Origin: Nocardia colli | GTDB taxonomy: Bacteria; Actinomycetota; Actinomycetes; Mycobacteriales; Mycobacteriaceae | DNA length: 64,000 nt | Direction of reading: 5' to 3' | Assembly (NCBI RefSeq): GCF_008704205.1 | Contig: NZ_VXLC01000031.1 | Location: forward strand, 37,981 to 101,980 | Shown: one piece after another, positions 24,869 to 33,480 of the stretch | Layout of the letters: every line of letters begins with the position of its first letter | Numbering within the stretch: position 1 is the first letter of the stretch | Translations under genes and position numbers: made by a program | The notes under the pieces: model-generated | Told to the model about the DNA's origin: nothing | What the model saw: only the letters and a program-made list of their open reading frames with translations | Databases searched by the model: none

Positions 24869-26724
24869 TGGCTCGGCAGTCGTTCGATATTGCGGAAGGT
24901 TTGTCCATGATCAGTCCCGAGCACTGGGAATTTCCGGTGGCCGCCGCGCCGCCGCTCGGCAGGCTGACGTTGGCCGGGCGCCTGTCCGTGCCGGACGAGA
25001 CCGAGGCACTCATCATCGAACTGGACGGTGTCCTGCTCGACCTTCGCTCGCACGATCACCAGATCGTCAATCAGGCACTGCACGATCGGTACGCGGGTGA
25101 CATCGATATTCCGCGGGAGGTGGTTCAGGCCAATTCCGGGCAGAGCGCCGCCGAGTTCTGGCGGCGGATCCTGGCCGCGGCCGGCATAACGCTGAACCAG
25201 ACGCAGACCTGGGAGATCATCCACCGCTACGACGAACTCAGGTTGTCGGCGCCGCCGCGGGTGCACCGGGGGATCGTGGAGGTCCTCACCGATGCCGAGT
25301 ATCACTTCGTGAACATCGCGGTGGTGTCGGCCATGTCGGCGGGGAACATCTCGTTGCTGCTGGCCAAGGTGGGTCTGCGCGATCGAGTCGACGAGATCGT
25401 GGGCAACGACATCGCCGGAATGACGGACCCGCCCGCGCCGGACCGGTACCTCGAAGCCGCTCGTCGGCTCGAGGCGCGCCCGGCCAACTGTGTGGCACTG
25501 GTCGACTCGCTGCTCGGCGCCGAGGCCGCGGCGCGGGCGGGTTGCTACCCGGTCGGGATCGCCACGGGCGGCAACAGCTTCGACGAACTCGCCGAATCAC
25601 TGTTCACCGCTGATGATCTGCCGGACCTGTCCCAGCGCGCGCCGATGACCCGGGTGCGGATCCCGCCGTGGATCCTGGCTGCGCAGCCTTATCCGTCTGA
25701 GCGGTCCGACTCGGACCGGCCGGGTGGTCTGCGGCTGGACCGTAACGAAAGCACCTACCCGATACCGGAATCGGTGGCCGCCGCGCTGACCGAACATGTG
25801 CTGGGGCGTGGCGAGCGCGACGCTGCCGATCTGGATCGACTGGTCGCGTCCCTCGCCGAATACTGCGGTGTCGCAGAAGATTTCATCCTACCGACCAGCG
25901 GCGCGGACCAGGCCATAGACTTGACGCTCCGCAGTTTTCTGCGGGCGGGGCGTCGAATGTTGGTCGCCCAGCCTGAATATCCGGTCTATGGCCACGTCGC
26001 CGCGTTGGCGGGGGCGGAAATTCTCGGCATTCCCCACGATCAGGAACTTCGCTTCCCTTGTGCGCAGTTCCGGGCGGCAGCGGCGGAGGGGCGGCCGGAC
26101 CTGATCGTGCTGACCAATCCGAATACCCTGACCGGGGCCGGAGTAGATCGAGAATTCATCGCCGAGCTGGTGCAAGATCATCAGGATGTACCGGTACTCG
26201 TCGATGAGACGTACCACGAATTCACCGGCGAGACCGTCGTCGAGCTGACCGCAGCGCAGGAGAATCTGATTGTGGTCCGGTCGTTTTCGCATGCCTTCGC
26301 CATGGCCGGGCTGCGTCTCGGCTATGTGGTCGCGAGTCCGCTGGCTGTCCGGCAACTCGCCAAATTGCGAAATCCGTTCGACATCAGCGATCTCGCGGTG
26401 GTGGCGGCCCGAGCGAACCTGGCCGACCTGGACTCGGTCCGGGCTGACTGGGCAGAGACGATGACCGTGGTGAAACCCATGGTGGTCGCCGAACTTCGCG
26501 AGCTCGGGCTGGAGGTGCTGCCTGGGCGTGCCAATTTCGTGCTGGTGCGGCCCGCCGGCTGTGCCGATCTGGTCGAGTTGCTCCGGAAGGAGAAGATCCT
26601 GGTGCGGCCGCTGCACGGCCCGGTGCTGGACGGAATGTTCCGGATGACCCTCGGGAGCTGGGAGGAGGCGGTGCATGCCATGGCGGTCTGCCGCGCGGCT
26701 GTGCGCGGCGGCCGCACCGACTGA
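24868..26724 (+). CDS. HAD-aminotransferase fusion with replaced catalytic residues in both halves
   Basis: 618 residues (ATG 24868). Residues 45-260 are a HAD-type phosphatase/mutase domain; 275-610 a class I/II aminotransferase like histidinol-phosphate aminotransferase (LRLDRNEST, TNPNTLTGAG, LVDETYHEF, GLRLGYVVAS). In the HAD half the nucleophile Asp of DxDGTL is Glu (ELDGVLLD, Glu51), and the motif III Lys before P.PDRYLEAA is missing. In the aminotransferase half the Schiff-base Lys of SKAFGLAGLRLGY is His475 (SHAFAMAGLRLGY). Either it is a double pseudoenzyme or the His serves as base, as in ColD-type PLP dehydratases that have His for Lys. Partner of the kinase; function unknown. Confidence 0.75.
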   Translation: MARQSFDIAEGLSMISPEHWEFPVAAAPPLGRLTLAGRLSVPDETEALIIELDGVLLDLRSHDHQIVNQALHDRYAGDIDIPREVVQANSGQSAAEFWRRILAAAGITLNQTQTWEIIHRYDELRLSAPPRVHRGIVEVLTDAEYHFVNIAVVSAMSAGNISLLLAKVGLRDRVDEIVGNDIAGMTDPPAPDRYLEAARRLEARPANCVALVDSLLGAEAAARAGCYPVGIATGGNSFDELAESLFTADDLPDLSQRAPMTRVRIPPWILAAQPYPSERSDSDRPGGLRLDRNESTYPIPESVAAALTEHVLGRGERDAADLDRLVASLAEYCGVAEDFILPTSGADQAIDLTLRSFLRAGRRMLVAQPEYPVYGHVAALAGAEILGIPHDQELRFPCAQFRAAAAEGRPDLIVLTNPNTLTGAGVDREFIAELVQDHQDVPVLVDETYHEFTGETVVELTAAQENLIVVRSFSHAFAMAGLRLGYVVASPLAVRQLAKLRNPFDISDLAVVAARANLADLDSVRADWAETMTVVKPMVVAELRELGLEVLPGRANFVLVRPAGCADLVELLRKEKILVRPLHGPVLDGMFRMTLGSWEEAVHAMAVCRAAVRGGRTD

Positions 26725-26725
26725 T

Positions 26726-26851
26726 TCAGTCGTCCGGCTCGCCATCGGTGTGCGGCCGGTGCCGGTGGTCCCAGTCGCCGCGCAGCCCCCATACCAGTGG
26801 TGTCGCCAGCGCGATGCCGATGACGATGCCCCCGAATAGCGAAACTTCCAT
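26726..26851 (-). CDS. Small membrane protein, 41 residues
   Basis: MEVSLFGGIVIGIALATPLVWG forms one membrane helix over two consecutive stretches. It is followed by a His/Arg/Asp-rich tail ending GEPDD. GAGG lies just before ATG 26851. A dyad of the window-wide type stands 44 bp upstream on the same strand, which supports it as a real transcription unit. It is convergent with the HAD-aminotransferase gene and divergent from the ESX locus. Small single-helix proteins often modulate larger membrane complexes; no function can be assigned. Confidence 0.55.
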   Translation of the reverse strand: MEVSLFGGIVIGIALATPLVWGLRGDWDHRHRPHTDGEPDD

Positions 26852-26883
26852 GCCTCGAGTGAACCGCAATTCTGCAACGCGTT

Positions 26884-26910
26884 ATCGGGATGAGTCCCCA
26901 ATTGCGGGAA
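26884..26910 (-). promoter_or_regulatory. Dyad promoter of the small membrane protein
   Basis: Minus strand TTCCCG-CAAT-TGGGGA, 5 bp, then CCCGAT with an overlapping CGATAA as -10. Ten of twelve half-site positions match. It is back to back with the ESX dyad 45 bp away. Confidence 0.55.
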
Positions 26911-26954
26911 GGGCGCGGCGGCATCGGCCCTGGTACTCGGCTCGCCGACCTTGG

Positions 26955-26981
26955 TTCCCATTGCTGGGAATGTTCGACAAT
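26955..26981 (+). promoter_or_regulatory. Dyad promoter at the head of the ESX locus
   Basis: TTCCCA-TTGC-TGGGAA, a perfect palindrome, 5 bp, then GACAAT. The site at 37223 has the same spacing and the same -10, making these two the clearest copies. Transcription would start near 26988. Confidence 0.75.
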
Positions 26982-26987
26982 AGGTGC

Positions 26988-27143
26988 GTGGGAAAAAGGA
27001 TCAGCGGCCGAATCGTCATCGGTCCGTCAATTCCGGTACGCCCATTCGTTCGCGACTTCTCCGGAACGCATGAGCGGGTAACCGAAATCGGCGGCATCGG
27101 ACGATGCGCGGATCCCGCCGCCCCGGATTTTTGGAGTAGGTGA
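26988..27143 (+). CDS. Possible leaderless small protein before the ESX locus (51 residues)
   Basis: GTG 26988 lies about 7 bp after the -10 hexamer of the perfect dyad promoter, the right place for a leaderless start. The frame runs 51 codons and stops 4 bp before ATG 27148. The product would be basic with no membrane segment or known motif. It might be a leader for translational coupling or simply the untranslated leader of the long mRNA. Low confidence. Confidence 0.3.
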   Translation: MGKRISGRIVIGPSIPVRPFVRDFSGTHERVTEIGGIGRCADPAAPDFWSR

Positions 27144-27147
27144 CGCT

Positions 27148-29271
27148 ATGGTCTCGTGGGGTGATGATATCGGCGGTTTCTTCGCCGATCACTGGGACGA
27201 TATCGTCGTCGCCTCGGCGAGTTCCGCGGGGTTCGGCCTCGGCCTCGTGGTCGGGAATCCACTGCTCGGTGCTGCGGTGCTCGGCGGGCTGGCTGGTGGG
27301 GTGACGGCAGCGGTGCAGGGCGAGAACTGGGCCGAGGGGGCCGCGTACGGATTCGGCGGCGGTCTGATCGGCGGTGCGGTCGGCGGGTGGGGGACGAAGG
27401 CGGTACTCCGATTCGCGAAGAGCGGTATCGCCGGTGCGGGGAAGGCTGTCTTCGGTAGCGGGTTCCGCTGGGCCACGGAGTCATCAGAAGCACTTGGGGC
27501 GCCCGCTCGGCTTCGTGGCATGACGGGAGCGTTCCTCGGGCCGGTTGGGTTGCAGTCGTTTGTGGACAATGTGACCGACAGCTACAACCGGCAATTGCGC
27601 ACCTACGGTGCGGTGCCGGTCATTGATATCCTGCCTGGCGAAACTCCGCCCGGAATGGCGAAAGTGACAATGCCCGACCCGGCTCGGCTACCGGACGGCC
27701 TGACCCTCTCGCCTGCGGTTCAGGCCCGCTACAACCCGCCGCTGGCAACGATGTTCTTCGACAGCTGGAAATGCTTCGGGTCGGACAAATCGCACATGCA
27801 GCTTCCGACCGCATGGATACCGCGTGACGTCCAGAATGTCAGCACCGCTGCGGCAGTCAAGGCCAACATTGGCAACTACGAGCAATGGGTCGAATCAGTC
27901 AACAAGACCTACGCTCGGCTGCTCAAACAGCAGCGGGAGGTCATGGCAGTGGTTGTAGAAGCGGCTGAAACCACCGCCGCCGGGCAGCAGGAGATCGGTG
28001 CGCTTGTCAATACTCTGGCGAAACTGGCCAAAGTCAATCCGGCAGACGTGTCCGGAGAGTCGGAACTGGCAAAACTTGTGGGTACGGGCACGCTGGTGAC
28101 GGATCACCTGCAACCAGGGCCGGACGGCGCGATAAGCGAGGACAGCTACGTCATGAGCCTGATCGACACCATGGTCGCCAATACCGAGGCGGTGATGAAC
28201 GAATACGCGGAAAGGTTGCGGCAGAAGGCGGCGTTGGTGTCGGCAAATCCGGGTGCTGCACAGACACCGCCGACACATACGTCGCCGGCCACCGATGAGC
28301 CCGCCGGACAGCTGTCGGCCCAGCCGGTTGATCCCCAGGTCACGCGGGTCGCTCAATCCACCGCGACGGCCGATGACCTGTCGACCGCACCCGCGGCCTG
28401 GAATTGGGATGCGCCGGAAGCCAATTCGACTCGAAGCGCAGCCCAGCCCACGCGCACGCCTGCGCCGAGCCGGAACGTCCGCGCCGGGCTCAGCACCGAC
28501 GCGGCGAACCCCTCGCTGGCATCGCCCGGTCTCGGGGCATCACCTGCCTCCATGGGGCCGATGCTCGACGCGTTGTCAGGTCTCGGCGGTCTGAACGGTG
28601 TTCCTCGTGGGACCGATGAGGGCAGGATCGGCCCGCGCAGATATCCTGCAATTCGCCCGCCTCTGGTGCCGCCGATCGTCCGGCCGCCGGCCCCGCCCAA
28701 CGCTCCTGCGGCACCCGTTTCGCCGAGCACGGCGGCGGCTCCGCCGCCGGTGTCGCCGCCGGGCAATGCACCGGTCACGCCGGGCACGGCTGCACACAGT
28801 GCGGCCACACCTACCGGTGCCGGGGCGACGCCCGCAGGTCGGCCGGTCGGCGAGAACGGCAAGATGCCGTTCCCGATACCGCCCCCGGACGGGCCGACGC
28901 AGGATGTTCCGCCCGCTGTGGCCCATGCACTGACCATCGCGTTCGCGAACAAGGCCGCGACTGACGCCAAGACCGCGTACACAGCGGCCGGGGCGCGGTG
29001 GTCCGACAAGGATCGGATCGATCCGAACCAACTCGCGACGGGTGATGTCGCGACGTGGCAGAGCGCAGCGGCGATTGTGGTGGTCGTCGGCAACGGCGCC
29101 CTACAGGTGGTTGTCGACGGCGAACTCCGGACGATCACCGACGACATGAATGGTGTGCAGGGGCCATTCGGTGAGTTCGGCGGATTCATCCGTCCACCGA
29201 ATGTCGGAATCGGCGCGCCGGATACGGGTGTTCCGACGGCGGCGGACTCGCCGGTAGCGGTATCGGTGTGA
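27148..29271 (+). CDS. Large ESX-locus protein with glycine-zipper N-terminus and shared C-terminal domain
   Basis: 707 residues, no named family recognised. Residues 25-100 are glycine/alanine-rich with GxxxG repeats (GGLAGG, GGGLIGGAVGG), able to pack in or on a membrane. The middle (about 230-370) is helical. A Pro/Ala-rich linker follows, and a C-terminal domain of about 110 residues (NQLATGDVATW...VVVVGNGALQVVVDGE...GEFGGFIRPPNVG). That domain recurs in the genes at 29282 and 39115 and resembles the second half of NlpC/P60 domains without catalytic residues. First large gene of the ESX locus, probably a secreted or cell-wall-associated substrate. Confidence 0.6.
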   Translation: MVSWGDDIGGFFADHWDDIVVASASSAGFGLGLVVGNPLLGAAVLGGLAGGVTAAVQGENWAEGAAYGFGGGLIGGAVGGWGTKAVLRFAKSGIAGAGKAVFGSGFRWATESSEALGAPARLRGMTGAFLGPVGLQSFVDNVTDSYNRQLRTYGAVPVIDILPGETPPGMAKVTMPDPARLPDGLTLSPAVQARYNPPLATMFFDSWKCFGSDKSHMQLPTAWIPRDVQNVSTAAAVKANIGNYEQWVESVNKTYARLLKQQREVMAVVVEAAETTAAGQQEIGALVNTLAKLAKVNPADVSGESELAKLVGTGTLVTDHLQPGPDGAISEDSYVMSLIDTMVANTEAVMNEYAERLRQKAALVSANPGAAQTPPTHTSPATDEPAGQLSAQPVDPQVTRVAQSTATADDLSTAPAAWNWDAPEANSTRSAAQPTRTPAPSRNVRAGLSTDAANPSLASPGLGASPASMGPMLDALSGLGGLNGVPRGTDEGRIGPRRYPAIRPPLVPPIVRPPAPPNAPAAPVSPSTAAAPPPVSPPGNAPVTPGTAAHSAATPTGAGATPAGRPVGENGKMPFPIPPPDGPTQDVPPAVAHALTIAFANKAATDAKTAYTAAGARWSDKDRIDPNQLATGDVATWQSAAAIVVVVGNGALQVVVDGELRTITDDMNGVQGPFGEFGGFIRPPNVGIGAPDTGVPTAADSPVAVSV

Positions 29272-29281
29272 GGAGATCGCG

Positions 29282-31606
29282 ATGAGCTTCATAGGTTTCG
29301 TGGCCGATGTGGGGGTTTCGGTATTCGTCAGCAGAGTTATGAAAGGCAAGGCGGGTCCGTGGGGTGCGGCGGTTGCCGGCGGGGCGGGGGGGTTCGCCAA
29401 CCGAGCCGCTGACGCAGTAACGGGCAATGGTGCGCCGACCGTCGAATCGTGGCTTACGGGTGGTTTCGAGGGCGCAGTCGGTGGTCTGATCGGCCATGGA
29501 GCCGCCAACGTGGTGCACTCCGGGGTCGGGTTGTACGTGGGTCGCGCAGATAAGTTGCTGAATCGAGCGGGCGCGACCGAGGCCGTGCGGAGGGCAGAGA
29601 ATCGTGTAAACAGCGCCGTCCCAGGAGACGCGACTGACGCGGCTGACGCGCTGGCCACCGCGAGAGAAACTGCACGTCAGGCGGGCGGCACCACCTCGGT
29701 TTCGGTTGCCGACGCGGAAGCGAGAGTACGAGCAGGAAACCGTGTCCAGGGTTGGTTCGCGAGAGGACGTGATCCTGCGCGTGAATCCGAGAATCGGAAA
29801 CTCGAAGGCTGGGGTGTGACCGGCTTTCGAGCGTTGGGCTCCGCGATATCGGTCGCATCGTCGGACAGCTATCTGTCGGATTCGACCACCACATCCGCAG
29901 TGGCCCCGCATCCCGGCGCAAGTCCGGGTGCCGTGGGTCCAGCTGCTACGGGACCGGCTGTGGAGTTGGAGTGGGTTGGGGCGTACGTCCCGCAGTACGG
30001 CACTACACCCTTCAACGAGGACCCGATGTGGGCGTACTCGGCATCCGGAGGAACAGGCTTCTTACTGCAGCCCACCAGCTTGGCCCCTCCGATCAAAGAT
30101 TGGTATGCGGCCCCCGGCGTCCCGCTCGGGACGCCGGCGTCGGGCAGTCTCGCGACTTCGTTGTCGGACAGTTACGCCCTGTTCGGCAATCTGGCCAACA
30201 AGAAGGATCTGCACTTGCCGCTCACGCCGAAGGTCCCACCGAACCTGCCTGCCACGGTCGGGGCGGCGCCGGGCAGTGCGGTGGTGCGGGAATATCAGAA
30301 AGCCGTGCAGGCCTTGGCTTCCGCGTCGGCGCGTTTCGATGTCATACAGAACAAAGTGATGACGACGGTGGCAGCTGTCGCTGTGACGACCAAGACTGGG
30401 CAGGACAATATTCGGTCATTGATTTCCGCGACGAACCGGTGGGTGAGCACGCTCAAGGGTTCGGACGCGTATCACGTGGACCCGGGTTTCGTGGACATGC
30501 TGGACAAGGCGTTCGCCGAGATCGCCACCGGCCTGGAACTGGCGGCCAGGGATAATGACCTGGCCGTGAAACGGATCGATGATTCGACTGCCCAACTCGG
30601 CACCGGTACCGGCAAGGGATCGACGGACTACGACAGGAAGATCTCCGATGATGTGCTGAACTCGCCGTGGCACAATACGAGCTTCGACACTCCGGATACG
30701 GCAGGGGCCGATTCGGCGGCCAGCGAATTCGGGCGCAACCCGTCGGATGCCATTCAACGGGCCATCGACAACGTGCTCGCCCAACCGTCGCAGTCTCCAC
30801 TGAACTCCGGCTTGGGTGCGGGCTTCGATCCGATGCTGGGACAACTGATGTCGACTCTCGCCCAGCAGGGCCTCCAGCGCGGCTACCCCGGCGACGACTA
30901 CAACCGACTCGATCGGCTCGAGCCGATCAACTACGACCGCATGCCACCGCCGGTGATGCCGATCGCACCCGCGCCGGCGCCGCCTCCGGTCGTGCCGCCC
31001 GCCACGGCGCCGGGCCCGACACCGTGGTCCAGCCAAAACCAGCCAGGGGCAGTGCAACCCGGCACCGCCAACGGCACGCCGCCGCCGGGCGGCACCCCGC
31101 CGATCCGGACGCCGGGCGCGGACGGAAGCGTCGACTACATGTTCCCGCCGCCGGACGGCCGGACCCAGAAGGTATCGGTCATGGTCGCGCAGGCCTTGGA
31201 CGCGGCTTTCGCGGACACGGGCACGGATGCGCAAATCGCGTACCAGAAGACCCGGGCGAAGTGGACCGACCCCAAGAAGATCGGCACGCCGGTGGATCCG
31301 TACCAGTTGATGACCGGCGACATAGCGACCTGGGACAAGGACAAGTCGGTGGTTACCGCGGTCGTGGTCGTATGGGGACCGGATCAGGGCAACACCCTGG
31401 AGGTCATCGTCAACGGGAAGAAGCAGTCCTTCGCCGCGGAAATGTCCGACGAGTCCGGGAAACTCGGCGACTTCGCCGGCTTCTTGCACCCCCAGGGGAT
31501 CGAGCTGGCCGGCCGGACCGACGACGGGACAACCGGTCTGCCCGGCCCGGCCGACCACCCCGCGGGAACCCTCGTACCCGTCACCGCCGGGCCGCTGACC
31601 GGCTGA
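29282..31606 (+). CDS. Paralogue of the preceding large ESX-locus protein
   Basis: 774 residues, AGGAG 6 nt before ATG 29282. Same architecture as the gene before: glycine-rich N-terminal segment (GFEGAVGGLIGHGAAN), helical middle (about 335-450), Pro-rich linker, and C-terminal domain (YQLMTGDIATW...VVVVWG...LEVIVNGKKQSF...LGDFAGFLHPQGIE, about 630-745). The two are more alike in the C-terminal domain than elsewhere. No catalytic motif seen. Tandem duplication at the start of an ESX locus suggests secreted effectors or surface proteins, but I recognise no family. Confidence 0.6.
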   Translation: MSFIGFVADVGVSVFVSRVMKGKAGPWGAAVAGGAGGFANRAADAVTGNGAPTVESWLTGGFEGAVGGLIGHGAANVVHSGVGLYVGRADKLLNRAGATEAVRRAENRVNSAVPGDATDAADALATARETARQAGGTTSVSVADAEARVRAGNRVQGWFARGRDPARESENRKLEGWGVTGFRALGSAISVASSDSYLSDSTTTSAVAPHPGASPGAVGPAATGPAVELEWVGAYVPQYGTTPFNEDPMWAYSASGGTGFLLQPTSLAPPIKDWYAAPGVPLGTPASGSLATSLSDSYALFGNLANKKDLHLPLTPKVPPNLPATVGAAPGSAVVREYQKAVQALASASARFDVIQNKVMTTVAAVAVTTKTGQDNIRSLISATNRWVSTLKGSDAYHVDPGFVDMLDKAFAEIATGLELAARDNDLAVKRIDDSTAQLGTGTGKGSTDYDRKISDDVLNSPWHNTSFDTPDTAGADSAASEFGRNPSDAIQRAIDNVLAQPSQSPLNSGLGAGFDPMLGQLMSTLAQQGLQRGYPGDDYNRLDRLEPINYDRMPPPVMPIAPAPAPPPVVPPATAPGPTPWSSQNQPGAVQPGTANGTPPPGGTPPIRTPGADGSVDYMFPPPDGRTQKVSVMVAQALDAAFADTGTDAQIAYQKTRAKWTDPKKIGTPVDPYQLMTGDIATWDKDKSVVTAVVVVWGPDQGNTLEVIVNGKKQSFAAEMSDESGKLGDFAGFLHPQGIELAGRTDDGTTGLPGPADHPAGTLVPVTAGPLTG

Positions 31607-31636
31607 TCGAGTGCGCTGAGTGGAAAGGAGTGCGCG

Positions 31637-33133
31637 ATGGAGCTGAACGTCGATCCGGTGGAACTCACCGGTGTCGCGTCGCGACTCGCCGGCCTGGCCC
31701 AGCGCGCCGACGCGGCGCTGGCCGCGTTGCCGGAGGGCTGGGTGCGGGCGCCCGCCGCCGATGCGATATCGCGGCACAAAGCCTTGCAGCACAACGAGAA
31801 TCAGGCCGCGCCGCTGCTCAACGGGGTGACCGCGGTCACGTACGAGCTGCAACACACCGCGCACGAAATCGGGGCCTCTGCAGTGGATTACAGCTCGGCC
31901 GACGACGCGGGCGGACGCACAGTCGGCGGCGGTGGCGCCGATATACTCGCCAATCCGGTGCCGGAACCGGCGCCGCCGACCCTGCGCAGCCCGCCGCCCG
32001 CTCCCGCGACACCCGACGCGGCGACGGTGGACACGCTGAAACTGGCGGAGCAGCTGCGTGCCGGTCCCGGCATAGACCCGGCGACCAAGTTCACCGACGG
32101 TCTCCGCGGATTCCTCGACGGCGCGTTCCACGAGCTGACCGAAGGAATGGCGAACGAGGCGCGAACCTTGCGGCATTGGACTCCGGTCGGCGCGGCGGCC
32201 GCCGCCGACCTCGACCACCAGCGGCGCCTGCTGGAGCAATTCGGCGCCGGATTGCGCCGGCTGGCCCACGATGTCGACACCGACAGCGCGGCCTTCGTCA
32301 CGGCGCGCGACAAACATCCGACGCCGGCAGAGATCAAAGCGACGCGCAAGGAGCTGCTCACCGCTATGCGTTCGAAGAACCCGGTCGCGCTCGAGCAGGC
32401 GATGGCCGAGTTCGAGGAGCAGAACGCGCGGTCGGCCGAAACGATCACCGGATATTCCGCCGCCGACCCGTTTGCCGACACGGCCGCGGATTCGGACAGC
32501 ACGGGCGAGAGCTCCGGCATCGACATGAACACCGTGATGACGATGCTGCCCACCCTGCTCAGCGCGATATCGGCGGCGGCGCCCGCAGTCGATTCAGCCC
32601 TGTCCAATTACCCCGAAGACTACGGTTCCGGTGAGTACGGCGACTACGCGGATTACGGCGACTACGCGTTCCCGGATACCGGATATCCGGCCGAGACCGC
32701 GTCCGTGTCCGGGTCGTCCGGTGCGCCGCCGTTGCCCAGCTATGCCGAAGACTCGCCGGTCTCGAACACACCGGTGTTCACCGTGGGACCGATGCCGACG
32801 GCGGGCGCACCCACCCCCGCTGTCCAGCCCCCGCCGGGGCAGCAGCGGGCCCCCGTGATCGACCAGCTGTCCTCCGCCTCGTCGGCAGCAGCGGCGAACG
32901 CACGCGGCGGCATGCCGTACATGCCGATGATGCCTATGGCGCCGGGAGCCGGTGGTGCCGCTGGCGTACGCCCGCGCAATGTGGAGTGGAATCCCAACCG
33001 CCTCATGTTCGTCGACGACACCCCGCACACCGAGCAGGTGATCGGCGAACGTCCGACGATCGCCCCCACCGTGACACCGGCCACCCCCGCCCGGACCGAC
33101 CCCGGGACGACGTCTTCTGGAGGCAGCGTATGA
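31637..33133 (+). CDS. ESX substrate-like protein with YxxxD signal (EspB/EspE-like)
   Basis: 498 residues, GGAAAGGAG before ATG 31637. Residues 1-90 form a helix-turn-helix hairpin with EGW at the turn (Trp35) and end in YSSAD (85-89), the YxxxD secretion motif of ESX substrates. A second helical region follows (140-280), with another YSAAD near 275. A long Pro/Gly/Tyr-rich tail ends in a conserved-looking WNPNRLMFVDD segment. The design recalls the secreted Esp proteins of ESX-1 (EspB, EspE), though I see no clear match to one of them. Coupled to the EspL-like gene by ATGA. Confidence 0.6.
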   Translation: MELNVDPVELTGVASRLAGLAQRADAALAALPEGWVRAPAADAISRHKALQHNENQAAPLLNGVTAVTYELQHTAHEIGASAVDYSSADDAGGRTVGGGGADILANPVPEPAPPTLRSPPPAPATPDAATVDTLKLAEQLRAGPGIDPATKFTDGLRGFLDGAFHELTEGMANEARTLRHWTPVGAAAAADLDHQRRLLEQFGAGLRRLAHDVDTDSAAFVTARDKHPTPAEIKATRKELLTAMRSKNPVALEQAMAEFEEQNARSAETITGYSAADPFADTAADSDSTGESSGIDMNTVMTMLPTLLSAISAAAPAVDSALSNYPEDYGSGEYGDYADYGDYAFPDTGYPAETASVSGSSGAPPLPSYAEDSPVSNTPVFTVGPMPTAGAPTPAVQPPPGQQRAPVIDQLSSASSAAAANARGGMPYMPMMPMAPGAGGAAGVRPRNVEWNPNRLMFVDDTPHTEQVIGERPTIAPTVTPATPARTDPGTTSSGGSV

Positions 33134-33480
33134 CTGGAATACACCCCGATGTGCAAGCGGCACTGGACGCCGCCCGCGAACTGCGGCACCGGATCGCGGA
33201 TCTGCGCGAGAAGATCGACGCCATCCGATCGCGCAGACCGTCGCCGAGCGGCGCGGTGATCCCCGAGGTGGACGCAATGGGCCGGCTCGTCGACCTCTAT
33301 CTCGCCCCCGGAACCGCGGACCGGCTCAGCAACGACGAGCTGGTCGCCGAGATCATGGCAGCGATCCGGGAAAGCACCGACGACGCGGCCCGCCGGTATC
33401 AAAGCCTGATGGACACGGGCGATTGGCTGGACGCGGCCGATGCGGCCTTGGCCGGCACCGAGCCCGCGGAGCGACGGTGA
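33130..33480 (+). CDS. EspL-like YbaB/EbfC-family protein
   Basis: 116 residues. The segment AVIPEVDAMGRLVDLYLAP...LSNDELVAEIMAAIRESTDDA is the typical YbaB/EbfC core: a beta hairpin and long helix forming a dimer that binds DNA or, in ESX loci, partner proteins. EspL of mycobacterial ESX-1 is such a protein of nearly the same length (about 115). Both ends overlap the neighbours (ATGA and GTGA), so it is part of a coupled series. Assigned from pattern and context. Confidence 0.65.
   Translation: MTGIHPDVQAALDAARELRHRIADLREKIDAIRSRRPSPSGAVIPEVDAMGRLVDLYLAPGTADRLSNDELVAEIMAAIRESTDDAARRYQSLMDTGDWLDAADAALAGTEPAERR

Noticed and set aside
24914..24929. TCCCGA-GCAC-TGGGAA, a dyad-like sequence
   Set aside because: Inside the coding part of the HAD-aminotransferase gene, encoding conserved-looking residues, with no -10 at the fixed distance. 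Probably chance.
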